Positions 22,969 to 33,505 of a stretch of DNA of 64,000 nt are shown here, piece after piece. Each line of letters opens with the position of its first letter. Position 1 is the first letter of the stretch. The notes under the pieces were generated by a model. It had not been told where the DNA came from, ran no database searches, and saw nothing but the letters and a program-made list of their open reading frames with translations. The DNA lies in assembly GCF_000150955.2 (NCBI RefSeq), contig NC_011691.1, positions 310,001 to 374,000 of the forward strand, written 5' to 3'. The DNA is from Phaeodactylum tricornutum CCAP 1055/1. Taxonomy: Eukaryota > Bacillariophyta > Bacillariophyceae > Surirellales > Neidiaceae. Position numbers and translations under genes: made by a program.

Positions 22969-23550
22969 AGCCTGTAACACCGGCTGCTCCCTCATATTCG
23001 ATTCGTATACCGAGGGCATTCATCCGGTGAGAATGCTTGAAATATGCAAACGACCTACGCCTTGCTTGTTTATACTTTTGGGAGACACATAAACACTGCA
23101 GCAGCTGACTGTGAAATCTCGATTGCCTGATCTTTGATTGTGAATGAGGTGCAAGGCAATTGCTTTGATAGTTAACAGAAAGGATTTAGCTTTTTCTATG
23201 AGCCTAGCTATGTATAGATTCCTTTCGGTTGCTGATACGTGTATGGCGCTGTTTTGTCTGGCCTCCACTAGGACTCATTCGGCTGCGTTTACAATCAACG
23301 AGATCTAAGTTGACTTTGTTCGAGCTTCTTTGCCTAACAGTGTGATGAAATTGACGTCACAAAGTATTGTTAATAAGCTTTCCTCTATGGTTGGGTAGCA
23401 GTCGGTTGTCCTTGGAAATAAGAAGCAAGAGCGTTTCTTTTCTGTCTCATAGTCCATTGCGCGTCTTTATGATATGCTTTCGGTAGAATGTCAAAATAAT
23501 AGTATTCACGGTCAGACTATCCGAAACAGTAAATACACTTGTCTCCATGC
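22969..23550. other. Intergenic, part of a degenerate direct repeat
   Basis: No gene. About 68 bp at 23259-23326 resembles 26641-26706 (TCTGGCCTCCA..., TTCGAGCTT), a degenerate direct repeat flanking the first LtaS-like gene. A TGACTGTGAA motif is near 23106. Confidence 0.45.
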
Positions 23551-25881
23551 TCACACAGCACTAGCATCAGAGAGGTTTGCCCTCTCAACAGTGGTAGACC
23601 AACTCTCCAAAGTCTCCAAAGTCACCAACTTTTCGAGTGCACAATCTTGGCAACGCATACCCGTTTCATGAGCACGCACTAAATCTAATTTGACTTGTAG
23701 GCAGAACATCATGGCTTTTTGGCCCCATTTTTCGAGTTTTGACTTTGGTTTCGAAAGCGACGATACCGGCAGAAGCTGCAACGGTTGATGCTGACCCGGG
23801 TCCGCACAAATGTTGAACGCTTCAGGATGAGATTGGTCGTCTTTCTTTAGAGGAAACACCAGCAAAAAACACATGTCTCGGAGTATCAAGCTTTCTCCAG
23901 GGTTGCCTACACTCAATCGTAGTCGGGATCCTGATTCTCGTAGCATGGACCGACCGTCGACCCAGCTTGCGCTCGCGCGACTGTCAAAGTACTTGGAATA
24001 TGGACTGTTTTTTAATCCTTTCTCTGATACTACCCGCATTGGGTCTACCGCTCTTCCAAATAGTATTTCAAGCAGAGTTGGGGCAATGTCGAGCGAAGAC
24101 CAATTGCCGCTCACAAATACCTGTGCTTTTTGCAACAGCCCCTGGATCCGCGGATTGCGACTGTGAAACGTAACGCCAACGTCAAAAGCTTCTTCGTATT
24201 TCTGACCGAATGTGGTAAATTTGGAATCTCGATCCTTAAAATGCCCACCATGATCTCCCAAAAAGACAAACAGAGTCGAGTCCATCAAGTGGCGATCCTC
24301 AAATGATTTGACCAAGAGTTCTAGCCACGTGTCAAGATAGGACACTTCGTTCAGATAGCCGTTTGCCTTATAATCCGGACTGAATGATTGAGCTTTCCAA
24401 CCCCCTCCACGAGGTGGAATTTCGTATGGATCATGGGTGATACCACTCAGGTACGAAAGGAAAAAGGGCCTAGTCTGGTTTTCAACCCATTCTGTGAGAG
24501 TTTCCAGCAACACGATGTCTTCGTATCCAAAGTAGTTGGCTTTGTGGTCCCGTTGGAAAATTGCAGATACATTGTGGGCAAGATCATAGCTCTCTCGCCC
24601 ATACATTCTGGGGTATCCAATGTTTCGCATAAGGTCGTTTTGGTGGTCAAAGGTTTCGGTCAAGGATTTGAAAAACTGACTCTCATACCCTAGTCGGTCA
24701 AGTATCTGCGGAAGACAGGGATGATAAAGATTTTGTGCATGCTCAACGGTGCCGGGGAGGGGCAAGGCGTGCAAAGAGCAAAGCGTACTTGCGAGGCTTT
24801 TATGAGTAAAACCAGAAGCCGATTTCATATGAGGAATGTATAGAGTTGAATTGGAGTCTCTGACCCATTGATTGTAAAATGGTGTTATCTTGTCATGGAT
24901 GGTGACATTTGGCACAAATCGCCTCGCCCATGGTGTAGAGCCATCAAACGGCATCATATCTGCCCGAACAGATTCCAAAAATACCAGAACAACGTTGATT
25001 GGCTCATCCATATAATCACGCTCGAACGGGGCTCTTTGAACAAGCTGTTTCATTGTGTCAACTTCTGTTCGCCACCACTTGTTGTGATCTCCCGAGGAGT
25101 CTTTGCTATTTGCTGCGCGAAGCAACTTGTGATACTCTTGAAAGCCCTCTGTGACTTCCAGTGCTACCTTTAGAAAAGGTGTCATCGAAAGCCTCGTATA
25201 TGGAATAGACGGTCGTAGAAGGAGAACAGACACACTGTAAATTATTGAAAGTGCGACAGCGCTCATCTTTGCGGTGCGTGAATGAGTAAATCCTCTAGCA
25301 TTACTTGGCGCACCTGTGGTACCGGTCAGGCTTATGCTTTTTGCAATGTGAAGTCGACTTCTGCATTCATAGTGGCACAATTTCTTGCGACACGTATTCG
25401 TAAATAAGCCAAAAAAGATTGTCCAGGATAATTGCCCTATAAGAGCCATCCATACCTTGAGCGTACCTTCTTCGGCCTTGGAGGAAATCAAGCTTTGGAA
25501 TTCTTCCCAACGATACCACGCGAGTGGGACCCGATCCCAGGGAACACCGAAACCATGACCGATCCAGAAGGTTACTTCCGCGGTGCAAATGCCAATCGTA
25601 CACACAACAGCTGTTACGCTTGCGGTCCAAAGAAATACGGATACACTGTACGTAGACGTCATCGAAAGAGATGCGTCGACTAGCAACACAAAAAGCACAT
25701 CCTGAACCCAGAGGGAAGGAAACCAAAAGTAGGACGCAATCGAATCAAAGTCAATGGTCTGTACACAAACGGTTAGCTTTCTCAAGATCAGCGAGATACC
25801 GACAAAGGTGACCAATAGGCGACGCATTGGATCATGACAGGAAGAGCATCCTATTCCCTTCTTCATGAAAAACGGCACCAT
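23551..25881 (-). CDS. LtaS/sulfatase-like membrane protein, copy A
   Basis: Alkaline-phosphatase-superfamily protein with an N-terminal bundle of membrane helices (residues about 20-240) and a large lumenal or extracellular sulfatase-type domain, the layout of lipoteichoic acid synthases and phosphoglycerol transferases. 776 residues from the ATG at 25881, chosen because copy B begins with the same MVPF; an ATG at 25932 is possible. Visible metal-site pieces are FLESVRAD, SGFTHKSLASTLCSLHALP (the Thr may be the nucleophile, as in LtaS), VFLGDHGGHF and VTFHSRNP. The sulfatase formylglycine motif CxPxR is not seen, so a phosphotransferase or phosphodiesterase is more likely than a true sulfatase. 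It may modify lipid or surface glycans; substrate unknown. Roughly 80% identical to copy B, in inverted orientation. Confidence 0.85.
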   Translation of the reverse strand: MVPFFMKKGIGCSSCHDPMRRLLVTFVGISLILRKLTVCVQTIDFDSIASYFWFPSLWVQDVLFVLLVDASLSMTSTYSVSVFLWTASVTAVVCTIGICTAEVTFWIGHGFGVPWDRVPLAWYRWEEFQSLISSKAEEGTLKVWMALIGQLSWTIFFGLFTNTCRKKLCHYECRSRLHIAKSISLTGTTGAPSNARGFTHSRTAKMSAVALSIIYSVSVLLLRPSIPYTRLSMTPFLKVALEVTEGFQEYHKLLRAANSKDSSGDHNKWWRTEVDTMKQLVQRAPFERDYMDEPINVVLVFLESVRADMMPFDGSTPWARRFVPNVTIHDKITPFYNQWVRDSNSTLYIPHMKSASGFTHKSLASTLCSLHALPLPGTVEHAQNLYHPCLPQILDRLGYESQFFKSLTETFDHQNDLMRNIGYPRMYGRESYDLAHNVSAIFQRDHKANYFGYEDIVLLETLTEWVENQTRPFFLSYLSGITHDPYEIPPRGGGWKAQSFSPDYKANGYLNEVSYLDTWLELLVKSFEDRHLMDSTLFVFLGDHGGHFKDRDSKFTTFGQKYEEAFDVGVTFHSRNPRIQGLLQKAQVFVSGNWSSLDIAPTLLEILFGRAVDPMRVVSEKGLKNSPYSKYFDSRASASWVDGRSMLRESGSRLRLSVGNPGESLILRDMCFLLVFPLKKDDQSHPEAFNICADPGQHQPLQLLPVSSLSKPKSKLEKWGQKAMMFCLQVKLDLVRAHETGMRCQDCALEKLVTLETLESWSTTVERANLSDASAV

Positions 25882-26025
25882 TGGAACAATATTTGTCTCC
25901 AGACCAATGCAGGATGGTATATCTTGCCTCATGGTACCAGCGTCGATATCGAGTACTTCTGATGGCCGGCCGGTCCACCCACTGGTGGGCCTTTTTTGCC
26001 AACGGCAGCGGACCGTAAAAGACAC

Positions 26026-26824
26026 CGACTTGTGAGAACCCCGTTCTCATGACTTGAAACATTTTCTCAAGATGGATGCTTGCTCTGGCTACAGAATAGT
26101 CGACTGGTAACTGTAGTTTTATTTATCACTTATCAACTCAAAGAGTAATAAGCAGAGTATCTTCTTTTCTCGATCTCAGAAATTGATTTACTTTGATAGT
26201 GCTCCATTTGAAAATTGTAGCATCGAGTGGCTATAATTTATCATACAAGCACTTCCTAAAATCATGGTATGCAGAAGCGACAGGCCCTCCAAGCCAAATT
26301 GTTCAGAAATTCTGACTTTTCCCTAGCTAGGAGGCATTTTGCATTGTATAGAATACAGTGACCCAAATACCCTCTCCACTCTCATCATGGAATATGCTAC
26401 ATTAAAGCTAAGACACAGCTTTCAAAACAGAGTGAAAATAGAATTGATATAAGTAATACAAATTACATGACAGACTTGACAAGAACACAAGTTTTGAGGA
26501 GGGGGGGAGTGGGGTCAGGAATACCGGAAATTGACGCATTTGAAAACAAACAAACTATTTGGGGATACTTGCGGTAAGCGGCATTTACAGTTACAAAATA
26601 GAATGCCTGCTTGCATGCCTCTTCACAGTCGGTGCATTTTCGTCTGGCCTCCATCAGGACCATTCGGCTAGAGTTACAATCAACTGGATTGATTTCGTTC
26701 GAGCTTGGACTCACTGTGACAACCCCTACTGACTGCCATGTCGCTGTCTTCAATTGTTCCATGAGAAGACGGCATTCAAAGGGTTGGTAACGAGATCATC
26801 ATTTTTATCTTTGCTGCTATCAGT
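26026..26824. other. Divergent intergenic (LtaS-like A / MIF)
   Basis: 26026-26190 is homologous, in reverse, to 30545-30710 upstream of copy B, so the gene pair was duplicated with its promoter. A second part of a degenerate direct repeat lies at 26641-26706. CACTGTGAC at about 26712 is 110 bp before the MIF start. The minus-strand 99-codon frame at 26463-26762 has no family signal. Confidence 0.5.
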
Positions 26825-27516
26825 ATGCACTCGGTCGTCTTGCTTATATCATTGGTAATATTTCTTTCCATTCTCGTTCGCAGTCAATCTTTTTCATTTT
26901 TACCAGGTGAGCGCTTCCGAACCAAACCAAGAAAAATGAGCGTAGAGACCCGTCATCCGTTCTGCGATCTTCCTGGAGATCCATCGTTGATACTTACTAC
27001 CAACGTAGACCTTGGTTCCAAAAAGCTGGACATTTTGAAAGGTAAGCAATCAAGATATCGGAACTAGCCTTTGTGATTCACTTAGCTACCCGAAGGATCG
27101 CAAAATCACACTTGCAACTTTCCGTATGCTTTAAATCGATAGCTATTTCCAAAGCCATGGCGGAACATACCGGGAAACCAGAAGAATACATCGGTGAGTG
27201 CACGTGAATCTCTACGACGGTGCATGGTTGAGCATTTGCCTCTCCATTAAATACGATCTAAACACAAATTGTTTCGGACGCAGCCGTTTCCATTAACGAC
27301 AATGCAGACGTTATCTTTGCCGGTTCAGACGCGCCCACGGCATTGGGTTGCATGTACTCTATTGGTGCGATTGCGATGGAGAGTAACGGCAAGATTACGG
27401 CATCTGTATCGGATCTTCTGGAAGAATATGGCGTCGACGCGGCTCGAATCTATATCAACTTTTTTGACATGCCCCGGGCCAATGTCGGTTGGAGCAAGCG
27501 AACGTTTGCTGGATAA
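26825..27516 (+). CDS. MIF: MIF/D-dopachrome tautomerase-like, with presequence
   Basis: Three exons, 26825-27041, 27143-27193 and 27284-27516; 166 residues. Residues 53-166 are a MIF domain: PSLILTTNVDL, AISKAMAEHTGKPEEYIAVS, then APTALGCMYSIGAI and a terminal IYINFFDMPRANVGWSKRTFAG, matching the [20 protein letters not shown] end of animal MIF. In MIF the catalytic base is the N-terminal Pro1; here that Pro aligns with Pro53, behind a 52-residue presequence that starts with a strong hydrophobic signal (MHSVVLLISLVIFLSILVRS) and continues QSFSFLP. So the protein enters the secretory route or plastid, and would be an active tautomerase only if processed just before Pro53. Introns are 101 and 90 bp and all joins are phase 1. 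It is convergent with the transporter, 233 bp apart. Confidence 0.87.
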
Positions 27517-27749
27517 AATCCGACCAACCGACATGTTTTGTTTCCGCACTAGACAAATTACTAGACAAGAAGTGCATCCAGGGTCATAGCAATCGAACGG
27601 ACAGATCGAAGAACAAAGTAGAGAATAATTGGCATTTACCGAATTTCCCCAAATTATTACCAAAACAAAATCGAAGCTTGGCGCACGGCAAATTCTCCTC
27701 GCCAACGAATTTTCCGACGCGCGCGTGCTACACGTTGCCCACGTTATCT

Positions 27750-29053
27750 CTAGGCCACCACCTTGCGTCCAGTTGACTTATTGCTACCGCTTTCCAGTAA
27801 TTGAATCGTTTCGCTGCCGTCACCACTGCCATTGTCGTCGTCGTATTCGAGGCCGACGGCGGCACTTTCCCGTACCTCCATTTGCGACTTGGTGGCAACC
27901 AGTTTTTCTTGGACCGAAACGTAGGAATAAAGGGCCGATCCCGCGAGTACCACAACGATACCTGCTCCATTGAGCGGAGCAATATTGGTGTTGAACAAAA
28001 TCGTACTAATGACAATCATCAATACTTGTTTGACGTTGGCGGCAATGCAGAGAGTCAGCGGCGACGTGAGCTTGTTGGCTTGGAGGGAACAAATATTGAG
28101 CGAAAAGGAGAATATTCCGCTCAACCATACGACAAACATGGGACGGACGTTGACCGAGGGACTCAATTCCGTGTCCCAACGCGAGGCAATGGATTGTATC
28201 TCTCCGGTAAAAAATGCAATGATAACGCATTGGATGAGCGCCAAAGGTGCCATATGGGAAAGCAAATCCACGGGATGGAGTTTGAGCGATCCCGTCAGCA
28301 TTTCACCACTGACGACGACCTTCAGTGCGGCTAGGAGAATACAGCATACGGTGTAAAAGAATCCGAGGGCGGTGTAACTCATATCCCCGAAACATGCCAT
28401 GGCGACCCCGACAATGACCGGGACTACGGCCAACTGTCGACGCTGCGAAATGACTTTGCCCATGCACAATCCCATGGCAATGGTGAGGGCTGGTACCAAG
28501 GATCGCATGACTTGATTGAAATTGACGGACACGTACTGGAGCGAGACGTTTCCGATGGATATGTTGAGGGAGAAAATGACGGAAAATGCGAGGATGAGTT
28601 TTTGTCCCTGTGCGTCGAGCGCTTGACGCGTGACGTTGCCCAGTAAGCGGGAAAAGATGGACACCGACGGCTCTTCCATGGTTTTGCGGGCTTGACGGGC
28701 ATCCCGATCCAGACTCCAAAAGACCAACTGGGATCCGGCGGCGTTGCAGGCCATATGAATGGCGGACAAGAAGTAGGGATAGCGAAAGTCGACTTTAGCA
28801 AAGGCTGCCTTGTTCAGTAGAGTAACGCCAATGTTGTTGACCTGCCGGTAGTCGAGCACGATGGAAGCCGAACAAAAGTGAGTGCGTCGTGAGGACGAGA
28901 AGGTTCGAGACCGACCGGCGCCGCATGGCATCCAAGCAACACCGCCAGTCGAGGCGTCCGCACAATGCGCAATTCTCACACACGTCCGTCCGTACGTACC
29001 ATCCACACCAGCAACCACAAGGTCGAGCTCTGACTGGCTTTGGTCTGCGCCAT
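27750..29053 (-). CDS. TPT/nucleotide-sugar transporter family protein
   Basis: Drug/metabolite-superfamily carrier of the triose-phosphate/nucleotide-sugar group. Two exons, 29053-29000 ([18 protein letters not shown]) and 28841-27750, with a 158-bp intron opening GTACGT; 381 residues. Exon 2 begins [14 protein letters not shown], the conserved first-helix pattern; later come [16 protein letters not shown], the typical TPT helix-4 motif (cf. SLxYVxVSFxQTIK), and [20 protein letters not shown], typical of helix 9. About ten hydrophobic helices. The polar acidic tail is cytosolic. There is no plastid presequence, so Golgi or ER nucleotide-sugar import is more likely than triose phosphate; substrate is not predictable. 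Unspliced reading gives a longer but non-homologous N-terminus. Confidence 0.85.
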
Positions 29054-30855
29054 GATGCTGATGACTGCGAGTCACTGCCAAATTTCAAGTACCAATCGAT
29101 CGAATGCCAGCGCACAATCGATCAATAGCCCCAGGGTCTATTTGTTCGCCTCAGTCTCTCGCGATGTGTGCTATGATTAATCTCAAAGACAACCGACGAA
29201 GAATTCTGTCGACACTACCGAATCTTCGTAACGTGACGTGGGAGAGAGGACTTTACCGTGACTCTAGAGTAGTAGACGGAGGGGATACTTCGTTCGTAGT
29301 CTTGTCGAGGTCGATCAAGCCACCATTGGGATCGCGCGGGGGAGAGAGCCCGAACGAAACCCTGTTTGGCCTTTTGGTGTGTATGTATAGGTAGGTGTCT
29401 GTGTGTGTGGGTCATTTTCGTCCCACGAAGCGGGAACCAATTCTCGAGCGCCCGCACGGGAAGTACGTAGTAACCTTGCGTGACTGTGAAGACAACTCGC
29501 CTATATTGCTCTTTCCAGGACTCACTGGTAAAATTCAACCGAGATTCACGGGTCAGTCGACCCGAACGTCCGGGCGGCGGGGGGGGGGAGGGCGCATTCG
29601 GTTGGAAATATATACATAAGTATACATGTGTCTTCTTTTCTGATATACCTGTGTCGCAGGACACGTACACGCGCCCAACGATGCGGGAAAGGGGGAAGTG
29701 GGTTCACGGGCACTCTGACAATCAATCATTAACCCCTCTTATTCCCATTGGGAAGGGTTCCAATCGTCTGACTGTGACAGGCAAAAATGTCTGTCAATTG
29801 ATGTTATGGACAAGGATTGACAGTGATACTGGAGATTTGCATAGCTGGAGATTTTCATTACTGCTTGACAGTGAGAAGGGAGAACCGTATCTGTGAAAGA
29901 CTGTTCGGCATGGAGAACCGGCAGCTAAGCACGAAAGTCCTACCGGTAATCCAACAAACAGTAACATAACTGCACAGCCCTCTCTATGTGACCTTATTTC
30001 TCTTGTGTCCTTTTTTGCCTCTGTGCATTTTCTACCCTCTCGAGAGTAGAGAAAGGTATTTCAAGCGGACGCGGCAAAGAAACGCAGAGGAATGTACACC
30101 GAAAGTCCACAAAGTGGCAAAGGGCCTTTCGTTGTTTCAATTGATTTTCAACCGGATGCCTTTCCCATTTTGTCCGTAAAAAGCGCGCTCACTGTGAAGG
30201 AGTTACAGTTTGCTGCTGCTCATAGTCAAACAAGCCAATCTGCCAAGGGAATCCTGACATGGTTCTCATGAGAAGGCCAATTTTGTAGCATGCGATTTCT
30301 TTCATTATCATTCATATTTGGAAGATCTAGCACTCGAATTTTTCGCGCAATAGTCACTGTCTTGCTTTGGTAAAACGGAAAACTCTTCGTAGCCGCTTTT
30401 TTGTCATTTAGTTTCGGTGGCACTACGGATTAGGTATTTTCTGTATGGATCTTGCCTTGCTCCTTTTGCGCTCGGATATACTGGTACTTTTCCTAGAATC
30501 AATATGAATTTCACTAATGTAACGTAAACCCTGCGCTTCCCAAGAAGCGAATCAATTTCTGAGATCGAGAAAAGGAAGATACTTTGAATATTGCTCTTTG
30601 AGCTGATCCCAAATAAATAAAGCCAGAAATACCAGTCGACTAACTACCTATTCTGTAGTCAGAGCGAGCGAGCATCTTTAGAAAATATTTCAAGTCATGA
30701 GAACGAGGTTCGCACAAGTCAGTGCCTTTTTACGGTCCGATGGCAAGAGAGGCCCACCGGGAAGTCAACCTCCCGTCAGGAGTACTCGACATCGACGCTG
30801 GTACCATGGGGCAAGATATACATTCTGCGTTAGTCTATAGACAAACACGTTTCCA
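29054..30855. other. Intergenic, LtaS-like B promoter at right end
   Basis: No gene recognised in about 1.8 kb. Contains a run of nine or more G near 29577-29588, three TGACTGTGA-type motifs (about 29481, 29768 and 30189), and, from about 30545, the promoter region homologous to that of copy A. Confidence 0.5.
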
Positions 30856-33174
30856 ATGGTGCCGTTCGATAAAAAGGGAATAGGACGTTCTTCCTATCGT
30901 GATCCAATGCGTCGCCTATTGGTCATCTTTGTCGGCATCTCGCTAATCTTGAGAAAACTAACTGTCTGTGTAGAAACCATTGATTTCGATTCAATTGCGT
31001 CCTACTTTTGGTTTCCTTCGCTCTGGCTTCAGGATGTGCTTTTTGTGTTGCTAATCAACGCATCGCTTTCGATGAGGTCCACGTACATTGTCTCCGTAAT
31101 TCTTTGGACCGCAAGCGTAACAGCTGTTGTGTGTACGGTTGGTATTTGCGCCGCGGAGGTAACCTTCTGGATTGGTCATGGTCTCGGAATTCCCTGGGAT
31201 CGGGTCCCACTCGCTTGGTATCGTTGGGAAGAATTCCAAAGCTTGATTTCCTCCAAGGCCGAAGAGGGGGCGCTCAAGGTGTGGATGGTTATTATGGGAC
31301 AAATGTCCTGGACGATCTTGTTGAGCTTGTTTCCATTTCCTTGTCATAAAGGATCATCCCGTCGCCAACAAAAAGACCGAATTACTGCCACAACAAGCAG
31401 ACACCTGCCCGGTACCACAAGTGCGCCAAGTCCTGCTAGAGGATTTACTCATTTACTCACCGCAAAGAAGAGCGTGGCCGCACTTTTGACTATTTACGGC
31501 ATATTAGTTCTCCTGCTACGACCGTCTATTCCATACACAAGGCTTTCGACAACACCCTTGCTTATGGTGTCACTGGAAGTCACAAAGGGCTTTCAACAGT
31601 ATCAAGAGTTGCTCCACGTAGCAAATAGCAAAGACGACTCAGGAGATCAAAACAAGTGGTGGCGAGCTGAAGTTAACGCAATGAAACAGCTTGTTCAAAG
31701 AGCCCCGTTCGAGCGTGACTATACGGATGAGCCGATCAACGTTGTTCTGGTATTTTTGGAATCTGTTCGAGCAGATATGATGCCGTTTGATGGCTCTACA
31801 CCATGGGCGAGGCGATTTGTGCCCAATATCACCATCCATGACAAGATAACACCATTTTACGATCAATGGGTCAGAGACTCCAATTCAACACTTTACGTTC
31901 CTCATATGAAATCGGCTTCTGGTTTGACACACAAAAGCCTTGCAAGTACGCTTTGCTCATTGCATGCCTTGCCTTTCCACGGCACCGTTGAGCATGCACA
32001 AAATCTTTATCATCCCTGTCTTCCGCAGATACTTGACCGATTAGGGTATGAGAGTCAGTTTTTCAAATCCTTGACCGAAACCTTTGACCACCAAAACCAC
32101 CTTATGCGAAACATTGGATACCCCAGAATGTATGGGCGAGAGAGCTATGATCGTGCGAACCATCCAACCGCAGCATTCCAACAAAACCACACGGCCAATT
32201 ATTTTGGTTATGAAGACATTGTGTTGCTGGATCCTGTCACAGAATGGGTGGATAGCCAGACCAAACCCTTTTTCCTTTCGTATCTGAGCGGTATCACACA
32301 TGATCCGTATGCCATTCCACCTTCTGGAGGGGGTTGGAAACCACAATCGTTCAGTTTGGATGAGAAAGTCAACGGCTTTCTGAACGAAGTGTCCTACCTT
32401 GACACGTGGCTAGATCTGTTGGTCAAGTCGTTTGAAGATCGCCATTTGATGAACTCAACTCTGTTTGTCTTTTTGGGAGACCACGGCGGTCACTTTAAGG
32501 ACCGAGATTCCCAGTTTACCACATTCGAGCAAAATTACGAAGAGGCTTTTGACGTCGGCGTTACGTTTCACAGTCGCAATCCGCGTATCCAGAAGCTACT
32601 TCAAAAATCACAGGCATTTGTGAGCGGCAACTGGACTTCGCTCGACATTGCTCCGACTTTGCTAGAACTGCTCTTTGGAAGAGCAATAAACCCAATGCGA
32701 CCAGGATCAGAGAAAGGATCGATAAACAGTCCATATTCGAAGTACTTTGATAGCCGCGCGAGCGCAAGCTGGGTCGACGGTCGGTCCATGCTACGCGAAT
32801 CAGGCTCCCGACTACGCTTGAGTATAGGTAACCCTGGAGAGAGCTTGATGCTCCGAGATCAATGTTTTGTGCTGGTCTTTCCTCTAAAAGAAGATGGCCG
32901 TGCTCACCCCGAAGTGTTCAATATTTGTGCGGACCCGGGTCAGAATCAACCGTTGCAGCTTCTGCCAGTATCGTCGTTCTCGATCCCAAAGTCGGAACTC
33001 GAAAGATGGGGCCGAAAAGCCATGTCATTCTGTCTACAAGTCAAATCAGATTTAGTACATGCTCACAAAACGGGTATGCGTTGCCAAAAGTGCGCACTCG
33101 AGGAGTTGGTGACATTGGAGACTTTGGAGAGTTGGTCTCCCACTGTTGGGGGGGACAAACGTATCCGACGATAA
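30856..33174 (+). CDS. LtaS/sulfatase-like membrane protein, copy B
   Basis: 772 residues with the same layout as copy A: N-terminal membrane helices, then a sulfatase-type domain with FLESVRAD, SGLTHKSLASTLCSLHALP, VFLGDHGGHF and VTFHSRNP. The active-site pieces are unchanged, so both copies look functional. The loop after the membrane domain (near 31340-31450) and the extreme C-terminus are the most diverged parts. Start: ATG at 30856 (MVPFDKKGIG). The sequence just upstream is homologous to the longer frame of copy A but does not keep an open frame here, which supports the shorter start for both. Confidence 0.86.
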   Translation: MVPFDKKGIGRSSYRDPMRRLLVIFVGISLILRKLTVCVETIDFDSIASYFWFPSLWLQDVLFVLLINASLSMRSTYIVSVILWTASVTAVVCTVGICAAEVTFWIGHGLGIPWDRVPLAWYRWEEFQSLISSKAEEGALKVWMVIMGQMSWTILLSLFPFPCHKGSSRRQQKDRITATTSRHLPGTTSAPSPARGFTHLLTAKKSVAALLTIYGILVLLLRPSIPYTRLSTTPLLMVSLEVTKGFQQYQELLHVANSKDDSGDQNKWWRAEVNAMKQLVQRAPFERDYTDEPINVVLVFLESVRADMMPFDGSTPWARRFVPNITIHDKITPFYDQWVRDSNSTLYVPHMKSASGLTHKSLASTLCSLHALPFHGTVEHAQNLYHPCLPQILDRLGYESQFFKSLTETFDHQNHLMRNIGYPRMYGRESYDRANHPTAAFQQNHTANYFGYEDIVLLDPVTEWVDSQTKPFFLSYLSGITHDPYAIPPSGGGWKPQSFSLDEKVNGFLNEVSYLDTWLDLLVKSFEDRHLMNSTLFVFLGDHGGHFKDRDSQFTTFEQNYEEAFDVGVTFHSRNPRIQKLLQKSQAFVSGNWTSLDIAPTLLELLFGRAINPMRPGSEKGSINSPYSKYFDSRASASWVDGRSMLRESGSRLRLSIGNPGESLMLRDQCFVLVFPLKEDGRAHPEVFNICADPGQNQPLQLLPVSSFSIPKSELERWGRKAMSFCLQVKSDLVHAHKTGMRCQKCALEELVTLETLESWSPTVGGDKRIRR

Positions 33175-33505
33175 TTCTTTGATTAATTTCTCAGTTTCCA
33201 TCACAACGCAGAAGGAGGTCTTTTAGGATAGTCTTGGCAGTGAATACGGGTAGTTTGACAATTTCACGGTACGCGAATCATGAACGCCCGCGACTCACTC
33301 TAAAAGACCAAGGGAAACACCCGCAAGATTACGTGAAGACAGAGGATGACGGCCGATTTTGGCGCAATCACGGAATAGTTGTTTATGATTACCTATTGTG
33401 ATTTCAATTGGATTGTCTTTAGCTGTACCTGTGCGCGCCGCAACGCATATAGCCGTCGCACCATCGAATGTTACAGAGAGACTTCAAAAGCCTTTACTCT
33501 GTAGA
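33175..33505. other. Intergenic, RNASEH2C promoter
   Basis: No gene. The frame of the next gene stays open upstream to 33398 but has no ATG. Confidence 0.45.

Noticed and set aside
26463-26762. 99-codon minus-strand frame with several Cys
   Set aside because: Overlaps a degenerate non-coding repeat shared with 23259-23326, where the frame is not kept.
28895-28925. GGTTCGAGACC, like a tRNA B box
   Set aside because: It lies in the intron of the transporter gene and no cloverleaf or A box can be drawn around it.
27750-29081. Unspliced 443-codon reading of the transporter
   Set aside because: Its first 80 residues have no transporter character, whereas splicing 28842-28999 gives a normal first helix.
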